The notes under the pieces: model-generated
The model's input: only the letters and a program-made list of their open reading frames with translations
Databases searched by the model: none
Told to the model about the DNA's origin: nothing
Shown: positions 49,445 through 57,275 of the stretch, one piece after another
How positions within the stretch are numbered: position 1 is the first letter of the stretch
How the letters are laid out: each line of letters begins with the position of its first letter
NCBI GenBank assembly: GCA_964521195.1
Contig: CAZFRE010000001.1
Span: 62,001-126,000 of the forward strand
From: CAWDNM01 sp964521195
GTDB lineage: Bacteria; Actinomycetota; Coriobacteriia; Anaerosomatales; JAAXUF01
Direction: 5' to 3'
Length of the DNA stretch: 64,000 nucleotides
Program-made: the position numbers and the translations under genes

Positions 49445-49933
49445 GTGGCACGTCGCAGCGCAACCAACGCGCGCTACCAGAAGTACACGGGCCCGGAGGG
49501 CAAGACCCGCAAGTCGGCCGCGGCGGCGAAGCCCAAGAAGGCCTCGAGCAGCAGCGCCAAACCCAGCGGCGGCAAGTCGTCCGGCGGCTCGAAGCCCAAG
49601 TCGACGTCAGCGATCGCCATGCGCAACCCCGACACGCCGGAGTTCCGGGCGTACCGCCGCCAGTGGTGGATCGCGCTCGTCGCGGGCCTGCTCCTCACCG
49701 GCGTGTCCTACGCGATCCAGCGGTTCGCGCCGCCCACCACGCTGGCGCGCTATGCGACGACCGGCACGCTCGTGGCCGCGTACGCGGCGATCATCTACGC
49801 GTTCTTCGTCGACTGGACCAAGATGCGCCCGCTTCGCAAAGAAGCCTACGAGGCGGCCAAGAGCGGCAAGTCGCCCAAGCCCGCCGCCGAGAAGAAGCCC
49901 ACCGAGGATACGTCTGACGGAAAGGACGCCTAG
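49445..49933 (+). CDS. Membrane protein with Lys/Ser-rich N-terminus, between purC and purS
   Basis: A 162-residue protein. The first 55 residues are very rich in Lys, Ser and Ala (for example KKASSSSAKPSGGKSSGG). Two membrane helices lie at about 75-95 and 105-125. The end is charged (EKKPTEDTSDGKDA). GTG 49445 directly follows the purC stop and purS begins 3 bases later, so it is fully embedded in the purine operon. Its role is unknown; a membrane tether for nearby products is possible but unsupported. Confidence 0.7.
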   Translation: MARRSATNARYQKYTGPEGKTRKSAAAAKPKKASSSSAKPSGGKSSGGSKPKSTSAIAMRNPDTPEFRAYRRQWWIALVAGLLLTGVSYAIQRFAPPTTLARYATTGTLVAAYAAIIYAFFVDWTKMRPLRKEAYEAAKSGKSPKPAAEKKPTEDTSDGKDA

Positions 49934-49935
49934 CT

Positions 49936-50169
49936 ATGGCTCGCTACGAGATCTACGTGACGTACAAGAAGGGCATCTTCGACCCGCCCGGCGCCACGGC
50001 GGAGCGCGCGCTCGTCAACCTCGGCTATGAGGGCGTCCACGAGGTCAAGATAGGCAAGTACATCCGCATGGAGGCCGACGCGGATCTCGCGACCGTCTCC
50101 GAGATGTGCGAGAAGCTGCTCGCGAATCCGGTCATCGAGGACTACCGCATCGAGACGGTGGAGGAGTAA
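49936..50169 (+). CDS. purS: FGAM synthase subunit PurS
   Basis: A 77-residue protein. The family text YEIYVTYKKGIFDPPGATAERALVNLGYEGVHEVKIGKYI matches PurS through most of its length. It is the small subunit bridging PurQ and PurL in formylglycinamidine ribonucleotide synthesis. It begins three bases after the previous stop, and purQ follows after three bases. Confidence 0.95.
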   Translation: MARYEIYVTYKKGIFDPPGATAERALVNLGYEGVHEVKIGKYIRMEADADLATVSEMCEKLLANPVIEDYRIETVEE

Positions 50170-50172
50170 CCC

Positions 50173-50871
50173 ATGCGCTTCGGCGTCGTCATCTTTCCGG
50201 GCTCCAACTGCGAGCAGGACGTCATCCGCGCCACGCAGTACCTCGGCTACGAGAGCGACTACATCTGGCACGGCGATACCGACATCTCCGGCTTCGACGC
50301 GATCGTGCTGCCGGGCGGCTTCTCCTACGGTGACTACATCCGCTGCGGAGCGGTGGCGCGCTTCAGTCCCGTCATGGCCGAGGTCGTGAAGTTCGCCGAG
50401 GCGGGCGGGCCGGTGCTCGGCATCTGTAACGGCTTCCAGATCCTCACCGAGGCGCACCTGCTGCCCGGCGCGCTCCTGCGCAACCGCGGCCTGAAGTTCA
50501 TCTGCAAGCCGGTCACGATGCGGGTAGAGGACAGCGTCTGCCAGTGGCTCGATACGCCGCCGGGCTCGCTCGTCACGGTGCCGATCAACCACAACGAGGG
50601 CAACTTCACCTGCGACGCCGCGACGCTCGAGCGGCTGCGCGCGAACCGCCAGGTCGTGCTGCGCTACGTCGAGCCGGACGGGTCCACCGCAGCGGGTGGC
50701 TCGGCACCCAACGGCGCGCTCGACGACATCGCCGGCATCTGCAACGAGCGCGGCAATGTCTTCGGCCTCATGCCGCATCCCGAGCGCGTCGTCGATCCCA
50801 TCACCGGGGGTACCGACGGGCAGCCGTTCTTCACGACGATCGTGAAGCGTCTCGCCGAGGTCGCCGGCTAG
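50173..50871 (+). CDS. purQ: FGAM synthase glutaminase subunit PurQ
   Basis: A 232-residue class I glutamine amidotransferase. FGVVIFPGSNCEQDVIRA opens it, the nucleophile Cys sits in VLGICNGFQILTEA near residue 86, and the His-Glu pair is in GLMPHPERVVDP near 194. It supplies ammonia to PurL, which here lies 12 kb away at the right edge rather than directly next to it. It shares its last base with the following GTG. Confidence 0.95.
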   Translation: MRFGVVIFPGSNCEQDVIRATQYLGYESDYIWHGDTDISGFDAIVLPGGFSYGDYIRCGAVARFSPVMAEVVKFAEAGGPVLGICNGFQILTEAHLLPGALLRNRGLKFICKPVTMRVEDSVCQWLDTPPGSLVTVPINHNEGNFTCDAATLERLRANRQVVLRYVEPDGSTAAGGSAPNGALDDIAGICNERGNVFGLMPHPERVVDPITGGTDGQPFFTTIVKRLAEVAG

Positions 50872-51242
50872 TGGCGGTCCCCGGCTCCGACTACATCCTT
50901 GGCGGGCCGCTGTTCTGGGTCCTCACCGTCACGCTGTTCGGCACCGCGATGCTCGCGGTGTTCGTGGTCATCGACTGCATTCGCCGCTCGTTCACGCGAG
51001 GCGATCGGCCGGCCGAGCAGGTCCGCTGGCACTACCTCGTGCCGCAGGCGGTCTACGTGTTCCTGCTCCTGGTCGGGCAGGTCGGTGCCATGCCGATGGC
51101 CGTGACCGCCGCCGTGGTGCTGGCGACGCCTGTCTTGCTGGCGCAGGGCATCACCTACCTGCTGCGAGTCGTGTTCCCGAAGCCGGTCGAGGAAGAGGCG
51201 CCCGTCTCCCTGGCCCCCGTTGAGCACGAGGACGCCGAGTAA
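50871..51242 (+). CDS. Membrane protein after purQ
   Basis: A 123-residue protein with three hydrophobic segments (about 10-32, 52-73 and 78-97) and an acidic tail (EEEAPVSLAPVEHEDAE). GTG 50871 overlaps the purQ TAG by one base, so it is translated with the purine genes. I know no family. It is the last gene of the purC-purQ run; the kdp region starts after 157 bases. Confidence 0.65.
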   Translation: MAVPGSDYILGGPLFWVLTVTLFGTAMLAVFVVIDCIRRSFTRGDRPAEQVRWHYLVPQAVYVFLLLVGQVGAMPMAVTAAVVLATPVLLAQGITYLLRVVFPKPVEEEAPVSLAPVEHEDAE

Positions 51243-51399
51243 CCTCAAGCGCCTCTTCGGGATTCATCACGGCTTCTTCACACCCCCGGCTGCCGCCTTC
51301 ACTCGACCCCAACACCCCGGGTCCTAGAGTCAGTGTGTCGCGCGTACCTGCGCGCGATGATGACGACTGCCCGTGGTCGCGAAGGAAGGGGCGAGAGGC

Positions 51400-51504
51400 G
51401 TGGGACTCTTCGCAGACGTGCTTGCTCTGCTGGGCGTGTGCGGCGCGGTCGCCAGTGGTGTCGTCTACGCCTACCTCGCTGACAGGATGGTGTCTCGCAG
51501 ATGA
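51400..51504 (+). CDS. Short membrane peptide preceding kdpF
   Basis: A 34-residue frame with a good ribosome site (AAGGGGCGAGAGG) before GTG 51400 and one hydrophobic stretch (VLALLGVCGAVASGVVYAYL). Its TGA overlaps the kdpF ATG by four bases, which supports real translation. It resembles KdpF in size and layout. No homologue can be named. Confidence 0.5.
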   Translation: MGLFADVLALLGVCGAVASGVVYAYLADRMVSRR

Positions 51505-51590
51505 ATGCGCAGGAAGCTGTGGTCGGTGTTGTCGCTGTCGCGGTGCTGGCGTATCTGCTCTGGGCGCTCATCAACCCGGAACGGCTGTAG
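51501..51590 (+). CDS. kdpF: Potassium-transporting ATPase small subunit KdpF
   Basis: A 29-residue single-helix peptide, VVGVVAVAVLAYLLWALINPERL, showing the typical KdpF ending LxxPERL/F. It is too short to be seen in usual gene lists. It overlaps the 51400 peptide and precedes kdpA by nine bases. It stabilises the KdpABC complex. Confidence 0.85.
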   Translation: MNAQEAVVGVVAVAVLAYLLWALINPERL

Positions 51591-51599
51591 GTAATCCCG

Positions 51600-53327
51600 T
51601 TGAGCTTCACCGACTTCGTACAGCTCGCCGTGCTCGTGGGGGCGGTGGTGGCGCTCGCAAGACCGGTCGGTGCGTACCTGCACCGGGTGTTCTCGGGAGA
51701 GCGTACGTTCTTGCACCCCGTCGTGGCACCGGTTGAGCGCGGACTGTACCGCCTCACCGGCGTTGATCCCGCGGGCGAGATGACGTGGGTCGCCTACACC
51801 GTGGCCGTGCTCGTCTTCTCGGGCGTGTGCATCGTCGTGCTGTATGGGGTACTGCGATTGCAGGGAGTGCTCCCGCTCAATCCCGCGCGTGTGCCGAGCA
51901 TGCCGGCGCTGTTGGCGATGAATACCGCGATCTCCTTCGTCACCAACACCAACTGGCAGGCGTATGCCGGCGAGAGCGGGGTCAGCTACCTCGCGCAGAT
52001 GGTCGGCCTCGCCTGGCAGAACTTCGTGTCAGCAGCTGTCGGGATCGCGGTGGCGGTCGCCTTCGTTCGCGGACTCACGAGGACCGGGCACAAGCGGATC
52101 GGCAACTTCTGGGTCGACCTCACGCGCGCCCTGCTCTACGTGCTACTCCCGCTCTCGCTGGTCCTGAGCCTGGTGCTCGTCTCGCAGGGCGTCATCGACA
52201 ACTTCGCCTCTCCGGTCACGGTGCGGACCCTTGAGGGCGGCGAGCAGGTGATCGCACAGGGCCCCGTAGCTTCGCAGGAGGCGATCAAGGAGATCGGGAC
52301 CAACGGCGGCGGCTTCTTCAACGCCAACTCGGCTCATCCCTATGAGAACCCGACGCCGCTGTCGAGCTTCCTCCAGGTGCTCTCGATCCTCCTGTTGCCG
52401 GCCGGGCTCGCGTACATGGTCGGGCGCTTCGCGGGTGATACACGCCAGGGATGGGCGCTGCTTGCGGCCATGACCGTCCTGTTCGTCGCGGGTCTGGCCG
52501 TCGTGTACGGATTCGAGCGCTCGGGCAACCCGGTCCTTGCCGGCGTCGGCGCGAGCCAGGTGGCGAGCGAGGGCAGCGCGGGCGGCAACATGGAGGGCAA
52601 GGAGGTGCGCTTCGGTATCGCGCAAAGCGCGCTGTACGTGAACACGACGACCGCGGCCTCGTGCGGTGCGGTCAACTCGTCGCACGACAGTCTCACCCCG
52701 CTCGCGGGCGGCATGGCGCTCCTCAATATCGCTCTGGGCGAGATCGTCTTCGGTGGCGTGGGCTCGGGACTGTACGGCATGTTGCTATTCGCGATCCTCG
52801 CGGTGTTCATCGCAGGGCTCATGGTGGGCCGCACGCCCGAGTACCTGGGCAAGAAGATCGGACCCACCGAGATGAAGCTGGCCATGCTGGCCGTGCTGGC
52901 TCTCGAGGCGGGGATCCTGGTCATCGCGAGTCTCGCGACGGTGATTCCCGCGGCGTCCGAGGCGGTGCTCAACCAGGGGCCGCACGCTCTGTCGGAGATC
53001 CTGTACGCGGCGACGTCGGCTGTGGGCAACAACGGCTCGGCCTTCGCCGGGCTCACGGCCAACGGTGCCTACTACACGCTCGCGTTGTCTGTCGGGATGT
53101 TCGTCGGCGCCTTCTTCTTCATCGTGCCGGTCCTGGGCATCGCGGGCTCGATGGCTCAGAAGCGTGTCGCGCCGCCGTCGCCCGGGACGTTCCCGACCAA
53201 CGGGGCGCTGTTCGTCGGCTTGCTCGTGGGCGTGATCCTGATCGTGGGTGCGCTCACGTTCTTCCCGGTCTATGCCCTCGGGCCGATTCTCGAGCATCTC
53301 ATCATGTCCGCCGGCGGGGTCTTCTAG
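51600..53327 (+). CDS. kdpA: Potassium-transporting ATPase subunit KdpA
   Basis: A 575-residue membrane subunit that forms the K+ selectivity pore. Selectivity-type loops include VTNTNWQAYAGESGVSYLAQ near residue 112, TNGGGFFNANSAHPYENPTP near 230 and a loop near 345 (CGAVNSSHDSLTPLAG), with NNGSAFAGLTANGAYY near 475. Ten or more hydrophobic helices are present. The TTG at 51600 is used; it follows kdpF closely with a weak AGGT site. This is the channel-like half of the high-affinity K+ pump, normally induced by K+ limitation. Confidence 0.95.
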   Translation: MSFTDFVQLAVLVGAVVALARPVGAYLHRVFSGERTFLHPVVAPVERGLYRLTGVDPAGEMTWVAYTVAVLVFSGVCIVVLYGVLRLQGVLPLNPARVPSMPALLAMNTAISFVTNTNWQAYAGESGVSYLAQMVGLAWQNFVSAAVGIAVAVAFVRGLTRTGHKRIGNFWVDLTRALLYVLLPLSLVLSLVLVSQGVIDNFASPVTVRTLEGGEQVIAQGPVASQEAIKEIGTNGGGFFNANSAHPYENPTPLSSFLQVLSILLLPAGLAYMVGRFAGDTRQGWALLAAMTVLFVAGLAVVYGFERSGNPVLAGVGASQVASEGSAGGNMEGKEVRFGIAQSALYVNTTTAASCGAVNSSHDSLTPLAGGMALLNIALGEIVFGGVGSGLYGMLLFAILAVFIAGLMVGRTPEYLGKKIGPTEMKLAMLAVLALEAGILVIASLATVIPAASEAVLNQGPHALSEILYAATSAVGNNGSAFAGLTANGAYYTLALSVGMFVGAFFFIVPVLGIAGSMAQKRVAPPSPGTFPTNGALFVGLLVGVILIVGALTFFPVYALGPILEHLIMSAGGVF

Positions 53328-53336
53328 GAGCCGAGA

Positions 53337-55412
53337 ATGACCGAAGCGAACGTCACGAGTGATTCGGCGCCTGGCGCGCGAAAGGGCCGCGAACGGGCGA
53401 CGTTCGACGCCCACCTTGTCGCACGCGCGGCGTTGGATGCCCTCGCCAAGCTCGACCCCCGCACGCTGTATCGCAACCCGGTCATGCTCGTCGTCGAGAT
53501 CGGGAGCGTCATCACCTCCGTCTACGCGCTCGCCGCCCTCTTCGACCGCAGCCCTCAGCTCGGGTTCTTCACGTCGCTGGCGCTGTGGCTCTGGTTCACG
53601 GTGCTGTTCGCGAACTTCGCCGAGGCGATGGCCGAGGGGCGCGGCAAGGCGCAGGCGGATGCCCTGCGCAGTATGAAGACCGACACGGTCGCGTGCCGTG
53701 TCGCTGCCGATGGAAGCTGCGAGGAGGTCCTCGCGTCCGAACTACGTCGCGGCGACACGGTCGTCGTGGTGGCCGGCGAGACGATTCCGGGTGATGGCGA
53801 TGTGATCGAGGGCATCGCGTCGATCGATGAGTCGGCGATCACCGGCGAGTCGGCACCGGTGATCCGCGAGAGCGGCGGCGACCGCAGTGCGGTGACCGGT
53901 GGCACCCGGGTCCTCTCGGACCGCATCGTCATCCGGATCACGTCCGACCCCGGCGGCACGTTCCTCGACCGGATGATCGGACTCGTCGAGGGCGCGAGCC
54001 GGCAGAAGACGCCCAACGAGGTCGCTCTCGACATCCTGCTGATAGTGCTGACCATCATCTTCGTGCTCGTCTGCCTCTCGCTGAAGGCGTTCGCCGTGTT
54101 CTCGGGTGGAGATGTCTCGGTGAGCGTGCTCATCGCGCTGCTCGTGTGCCTGATTCCCACGACCATCGGCGGGCTTCTGTCGGCGATCGGCATCGCGGGC
54201 ATGGACCGGCTCATCCAGCGCAACGTCCTGGCGATGTCGGGGCGGGCCGTGGAAGCCGCAGGTGATGTCGACACGCTACTGCTCGACAAGACGGGGACCA
54301 TCACGTTCGGCAACCGGCAGGCAGCCGAGTTCCTCCCCGCGCCCGGGTACTCCGAGGCCGACGTCGCGGACGCGGCTCAGTTGGCGTCGCTGTCCGACGA
54401 GACGCCCGAGGGCCGGTCGATCGTGGTGCTCGCCAAGGAGTATGGGATTCGCGCGCGTCACCTCGACGAGGCAACCACCGAGTTCATCCCGTTCACCGCG
54501 CAGACGCGGATGAGCGGAGTCGACGTGGGGGCCGAGCGGGTGCGCAAGGGCGCCGCCGACGCGGTCGTGACGTGGGTGGAGTCGCTTGGCGGCACCGTGC
54601 CGCCGGAGCTCGACCGGCTGGTGCGTGGGGTGTCCGAGGCGGGCGGCACGCCGCTTGTGGTCGCACGGGAGCACTACGTCGTGGGGGTGATCCACCTCAA
54701 GGACATCGTGAAGGGTGGCATCGGGGAGCGGTTCGACCAGCTGCGGGCGATGGGCATCCGCACAGTGATGATCACCGGTGACAACCCGGTGACCGCCGCG
54801 GTCATCGCGAACGAGGCCGGAGTCGATGACTTCCTCGCCCAGGCGACTCCCGAGGCGAAGATGGAGCTCATCCGCAAGGAGCAGGCGAACGGCAAGCTCG
54901 TCGCGATGACGGGTGACGGCACCAACGACGCGCCGGCGCTCGCTCAGGCCGACGTGGGTGTCGCCATGAACACGGGAACGAGCGCAGCCAAAGAGGCGGG
55001 CAACATGGTCGACCTCGACAGCGACCCCACGAAGCTCATCGAGATCGTCGCCATCGGCAAGCAGCTGCTCATGACCCGGGGGTCGCTCACCACCTTCTCG
55101 ATCGCCAACGATGTCGCGAAGTACTTCGCGATCATCCCCGCCATGTTCATGGTCACCCACCCTGAGCTGGAACAGCTCAACGTGATGGGCCTGCACTCGC
55201 CGGAGAGCGCGATCATGAGCGCGGTCATCTTCAACGCGCTCATCATCGTGGCGCTCATCCCGCTCGCGCTGCGGGGAGTCGCGTACCGGCCCGTCGGGTC
55301 CGGAGCGCTGCTCCGACGCAACCTGCTCATCTACGGCCTCGGCGGCGTGATCCTGCCGTTCGTGGGCATCAAGCTCATCGATGCGCTCCTCGTGGCGCTC
55401 AATCTCGGGTAG
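53337..55412 (+). CDS. kdpB: Potassium-transporting ATPase subunit KdpB
   Basis: A 691-residue P-type ATPase. The actuator motif SAITGESAPVIRESGGD lies near residue 165, the phosphorylated Asp317 in LLLDKTGTITFGNRQA, the nucleotide domain with FTAQTRMSGVD near 387, and the hinge MTGDGTNDAPALAQADVGVAM near 525. These are normal positions for KdpB. It starts 9 bases after kdpA and is followed after 7 bases by kdpC. It drives K+ through KdpA. Confidence 0.96.
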   Translation: MTEANVTSDSAPGARKGRERATFDAHLVARAALDALAKLDPRTLYRNPVMLVVEIGSVITSVYALAALFDRSPQLGFFTSLALWLWFTVLFANFAEAMAEGRGKAQADALRSMKTDTVACRVAADGSCEEVLASELRRGDTVVVVAGETIPGDGDVIEGIASIDESAITGESAPVIRESGGDRSAVTGGTRVLSDRIVIRITSDPGGTFLDRMIGLVEGASRQKTPNEVALDILLIVLTIIFVLVCLSLKAFAVFSGGDVSVSVLIALLVCLIPTTIGGLLSAIGIAGMDRLIQRNVLAMSGRAVEAAGDVDTLLLDKTGTITFGNRQAAEFLPAPGYSEADVADAAQLASLSDETPEGRSIVVLAKEYGIRARHLDEATTEFIPFTAQTRMSGVDVGAERVRKGAADAVVTWVESLGGTVPPELDRLVRGVSEAGGTPLVVAREHYVVGVIHLKDIVKGGIGERFDQLRAMGIRTVMITGDNPVTAAVIANEAGVDDFLAQATPEAKMELIRKEQANGKLVAMTGDGTNDAPALAQADVGVAMNTGTSAAKEAGNMVDLDSDPTKLIEIVAIGKQLLMTRGSLTTFSIANDVAKYFAIIPAMFMVTHPELEQLNVMGLHSPESAIMSAVIFNALIIVALIPLALRGVAYRPVGSGALLRRNLLIYGLGGVILPFVGIKLIDALLVALNLG

Positions 55413-55419
55413 GTGACTC

Positions 55420-56001
55420 GTGCGACGCTCGTTGCTCATATCCGCACGGATGGTCCTCGTGACGATCGTCCTGACCGGCATCGTGTACCCGCTCGCGGTC
55501 TGGGCCCTGGCGCGTCTCGCCTTCCCCGAGCAGGCCTCGGGCAGTCTGATGCGCGATCCGTCGGGGACCGTCATCGGCTCGCGGCTGATCGGGCAGCAGT
55601 TCACCGGGGAGCGATACTTCCATCCGCGCCCTTCGGCGGCCGGCGCGCAGGGGTACGACGCGATGGCGTCAGGCGCGAGCAACCTCGGGCCGACGAGCGC
55701 CACGTTGCGCTCGCTCGTGGCGTCGCGGGTTGCCGCCGCCGTGCGCTCCGAAGGCGCGACCGCCGGCTCGGTCCCCGTGGACATGGTGACCGCCTCGGGC
55801 AGCGGGCTCGACCCCCATATCTCGCCCGACAACGCGCGGCTTCAGGTCAAGCGCGTCGCCGGGGCGCGAGGCCTGGCGGAGGATGCCGTTCTCGGCCTCG
55901 TGCGAGAGCACACGAGCGGGCGTGACCTCGGGTTTCTCGGCGAGCCGAGGGTGAACGTGCTCGAACTCAATCTCGCGCTCGACCAGCTATCCTTGCAGTA
56001 G
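55420..56001 (+). CDS. kdpC: Potassium-transporting ATPase subunit KdpC
   Basis: A 193-residue subunit with one N-terminal membrane helix (about 8-30, MVLVTIVLTGIVYPLAVWAL). KdpC blocks are GSRLIGQQFTGERYFHPRPSAA near residue 45, SGASNLGPTSATL near 84, and VTASGSGLDPHISPDNARLQ near 120. GTG 55420 starts it. KdpC stabilises ATP binding in the pump. A truncated KdpD gene follows after 16 bases. Confidence 0.95.
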   Translation: MRRSLLISARMVLVTIVLTGIVYPLAVWALARLAFPEQASGSLMRDPSGTVIGSRLIGQQFTGERYFHPRPSAAGAQGYDAMASGASNLGPTSATLRSLVASRVAAAVRSEGATAGSVPVDMVTASGSGLDPHISPDNARLQVKRVAGARGLAEDAVLGLVREHTSGRDLGFLGEPRVNVLELNLALDQLSLQ

Positions 56002-56017
56002 ACGGGCGGAGGGCGTC

Positions 56018-57127
56018 GTGGGAGTCGACGGCGACATGAACGTGCGGCGGGGGTGCCACAAGGTGTTCCTCGGCTACGCTGCGGGCGTCGGTAAGACGTA
56101 CACGATGCTCGCGGAAGCACGGCGCCGCAAGTCGCGGGGTGAGGACATCGTCGTCGGGTACGTGGAGCCGCACCTGCGGCCGGATACCCAGGCGATGATG
56201 GAGGGTCTCGAGATCGTCGAGCCCGAGCGCATCGAATACCACGGCGCAACGTTCACCGAGCTCGCCACCGACGCCGTCATCGCGCGCCGTCCGGCCACAG
56301 TGCTCGTCGACGAACTCGCGCACACGAACATACCCGGCACACACCACGAGAAGCGCTGGCAGTCGGTCGAGGAGCTGCTCGACGCCGGCATCAACGTGCT
56401 CTCGACCGTCAACGTGCAGCACTTCGAGAGCCTCAACGACACGATCTGCCAGATCACGGGCGTGTGCGTACGAGAGACGCTGCCCGACCGTGTCCTCGAC
56501 GAGGCCGATGAGGTCGAGCTTGTCGACCTGCCCCCGGACGCCCTGCTCAACCGGCTCAAGCGTGGCGCCATCTACGCCCCTGAGAAGATCGATCAGGCGC
56601 TCAGCAACTTCTTCCGGCGCGGCAACCTCGTCGCCCTGCGCGAACTCGCCCTGCGCAAGACCGCCGAGGAGGTCGACGACGACCTTGCGGCATTCATCTC
56701 CGCCCACGACGTCGATAAGACGTGGGGTGCGGCGGAGCGCGTGCTCGTCGCGGTTACGCCGAGGCCGCAGAGCGCGAAGCTGGTGCGGCGTGGCTACCAG
56801 CTCGCCCGCCGGCTCGGCGCCGACCTGTGGGTGGTGCACGTGAAGCCGCCTGCCGTGCTGCTCGGTGGGGCGGAGCAGACCGCGGTCGACATGCTCCGCT
56901 CGCTCGCCGAGGAACTCGAGGGCAGCTTCATCGAGCTCAGCGATGACGACGTGGCGAGCGGCATCATCGAGTTCGCGAAGGGACACCAGGTGACGTTCAT
57001 CGTCATGGGTCAGTCCGTTCGCAGCCGTGTCGACGAGATCCTGCACGGTTCGATCGTCGGCCGCATCATGCGCGAGACGCGCAACATCGACGTCGTGATC
57101 GTTGCCGAGAGCCGGGAGACGGGGTAG
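56018..57127 (+). CDS. kdpD: KdpD N-terminal sensor protein lacking the kinase half
   Basis: A 369-residue protein equal to the cytoplasmic N-terminus of KdpD. The P-loop-like VFLGYAAGVGKTYTMLAEA lies near residue 16. VLVDELAHTNIPGTHHEKRWQ (the KdpD signature) is near 95 and GINVLSTVNVQHFESL near 118. A universal-stress-type domain fills about 245-365 (AERVLVAVTPRPQSAKLVRR, VTFIVMGQSVRSRVDEIL). It stops before the four membrane helices, HisKA and ATPase parts of full KdpD (near 890 residues). No kdpE or kinase follows, so it cannot phosphorylate alone. A ligand- or c-di-AMP-sensing subunit is inferred. Confidence 0.9.
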   Translation: MGVDGDMNVRRGCHKVFLGYAAGVGKTYTMLAEARRRKSRGEDIVVGYVEPHLRPDTQAMMEGLEIVEPERIEYHGATFTELATDAVIARRPATVLVDELAHTNIPGTHHEKRWQSVEELLDAGINVLSTVNVQHFESLNDTICQITGVCVRETLPDRVLDEADEVELVDLPPDALLNRLKRGAIYAPEKIDQALSNFFRRGNLVALRELALRKTAEEVDDDLAAFISAHDVDKTWGAAERVLVAVTPRPQSAKLVRRGYQLARRLGADLWVVHVKPPAVLLGGAEQTAVDMLRSLAEELEGSFIELSDDDVASGIIEFAKGHQVTFIVMGQSVRSRVDEILHGSIVGRIMRETRNIDVVIVAESRETG

Positions 57128-57154
57128 GGCGGGGCCATCGGCGGGGTTCGCGTG

Positions 57155-57186
57155 CGCCCATGCGCACCAAACTGCGCGCATGGGCG
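57155..57186 (+). terminator. Hairpin after kdpD
   Basis: CGCCCATGCGCA (57155-57166) pairs with TGCGCGCATGGGCG (57173-57186) with a two-base bulge. It lies 28 bases after the kdpD stop and before the P-type ATPase gene; no U-run follows, so termination is uncertain. Confidence 0.5.
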
Positions 57187-57275
57187 TGAAGGAGTGCGCG
57201 GCACGGTGGGGAATCTAGGAAGGTCGGGCATCGCCCGGCAACCCGGGAATCCCAAACGACCGGAGCGCGACTCAC

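Noticed and set aside
51243..51399. A c-di-AMP (ydaO-type) riboswitch before kdp
   Set aside because: The conserved blocks of that class were not found in the 157 bases; nothing else regulatory stands out there beyond a weak TAGAGT.
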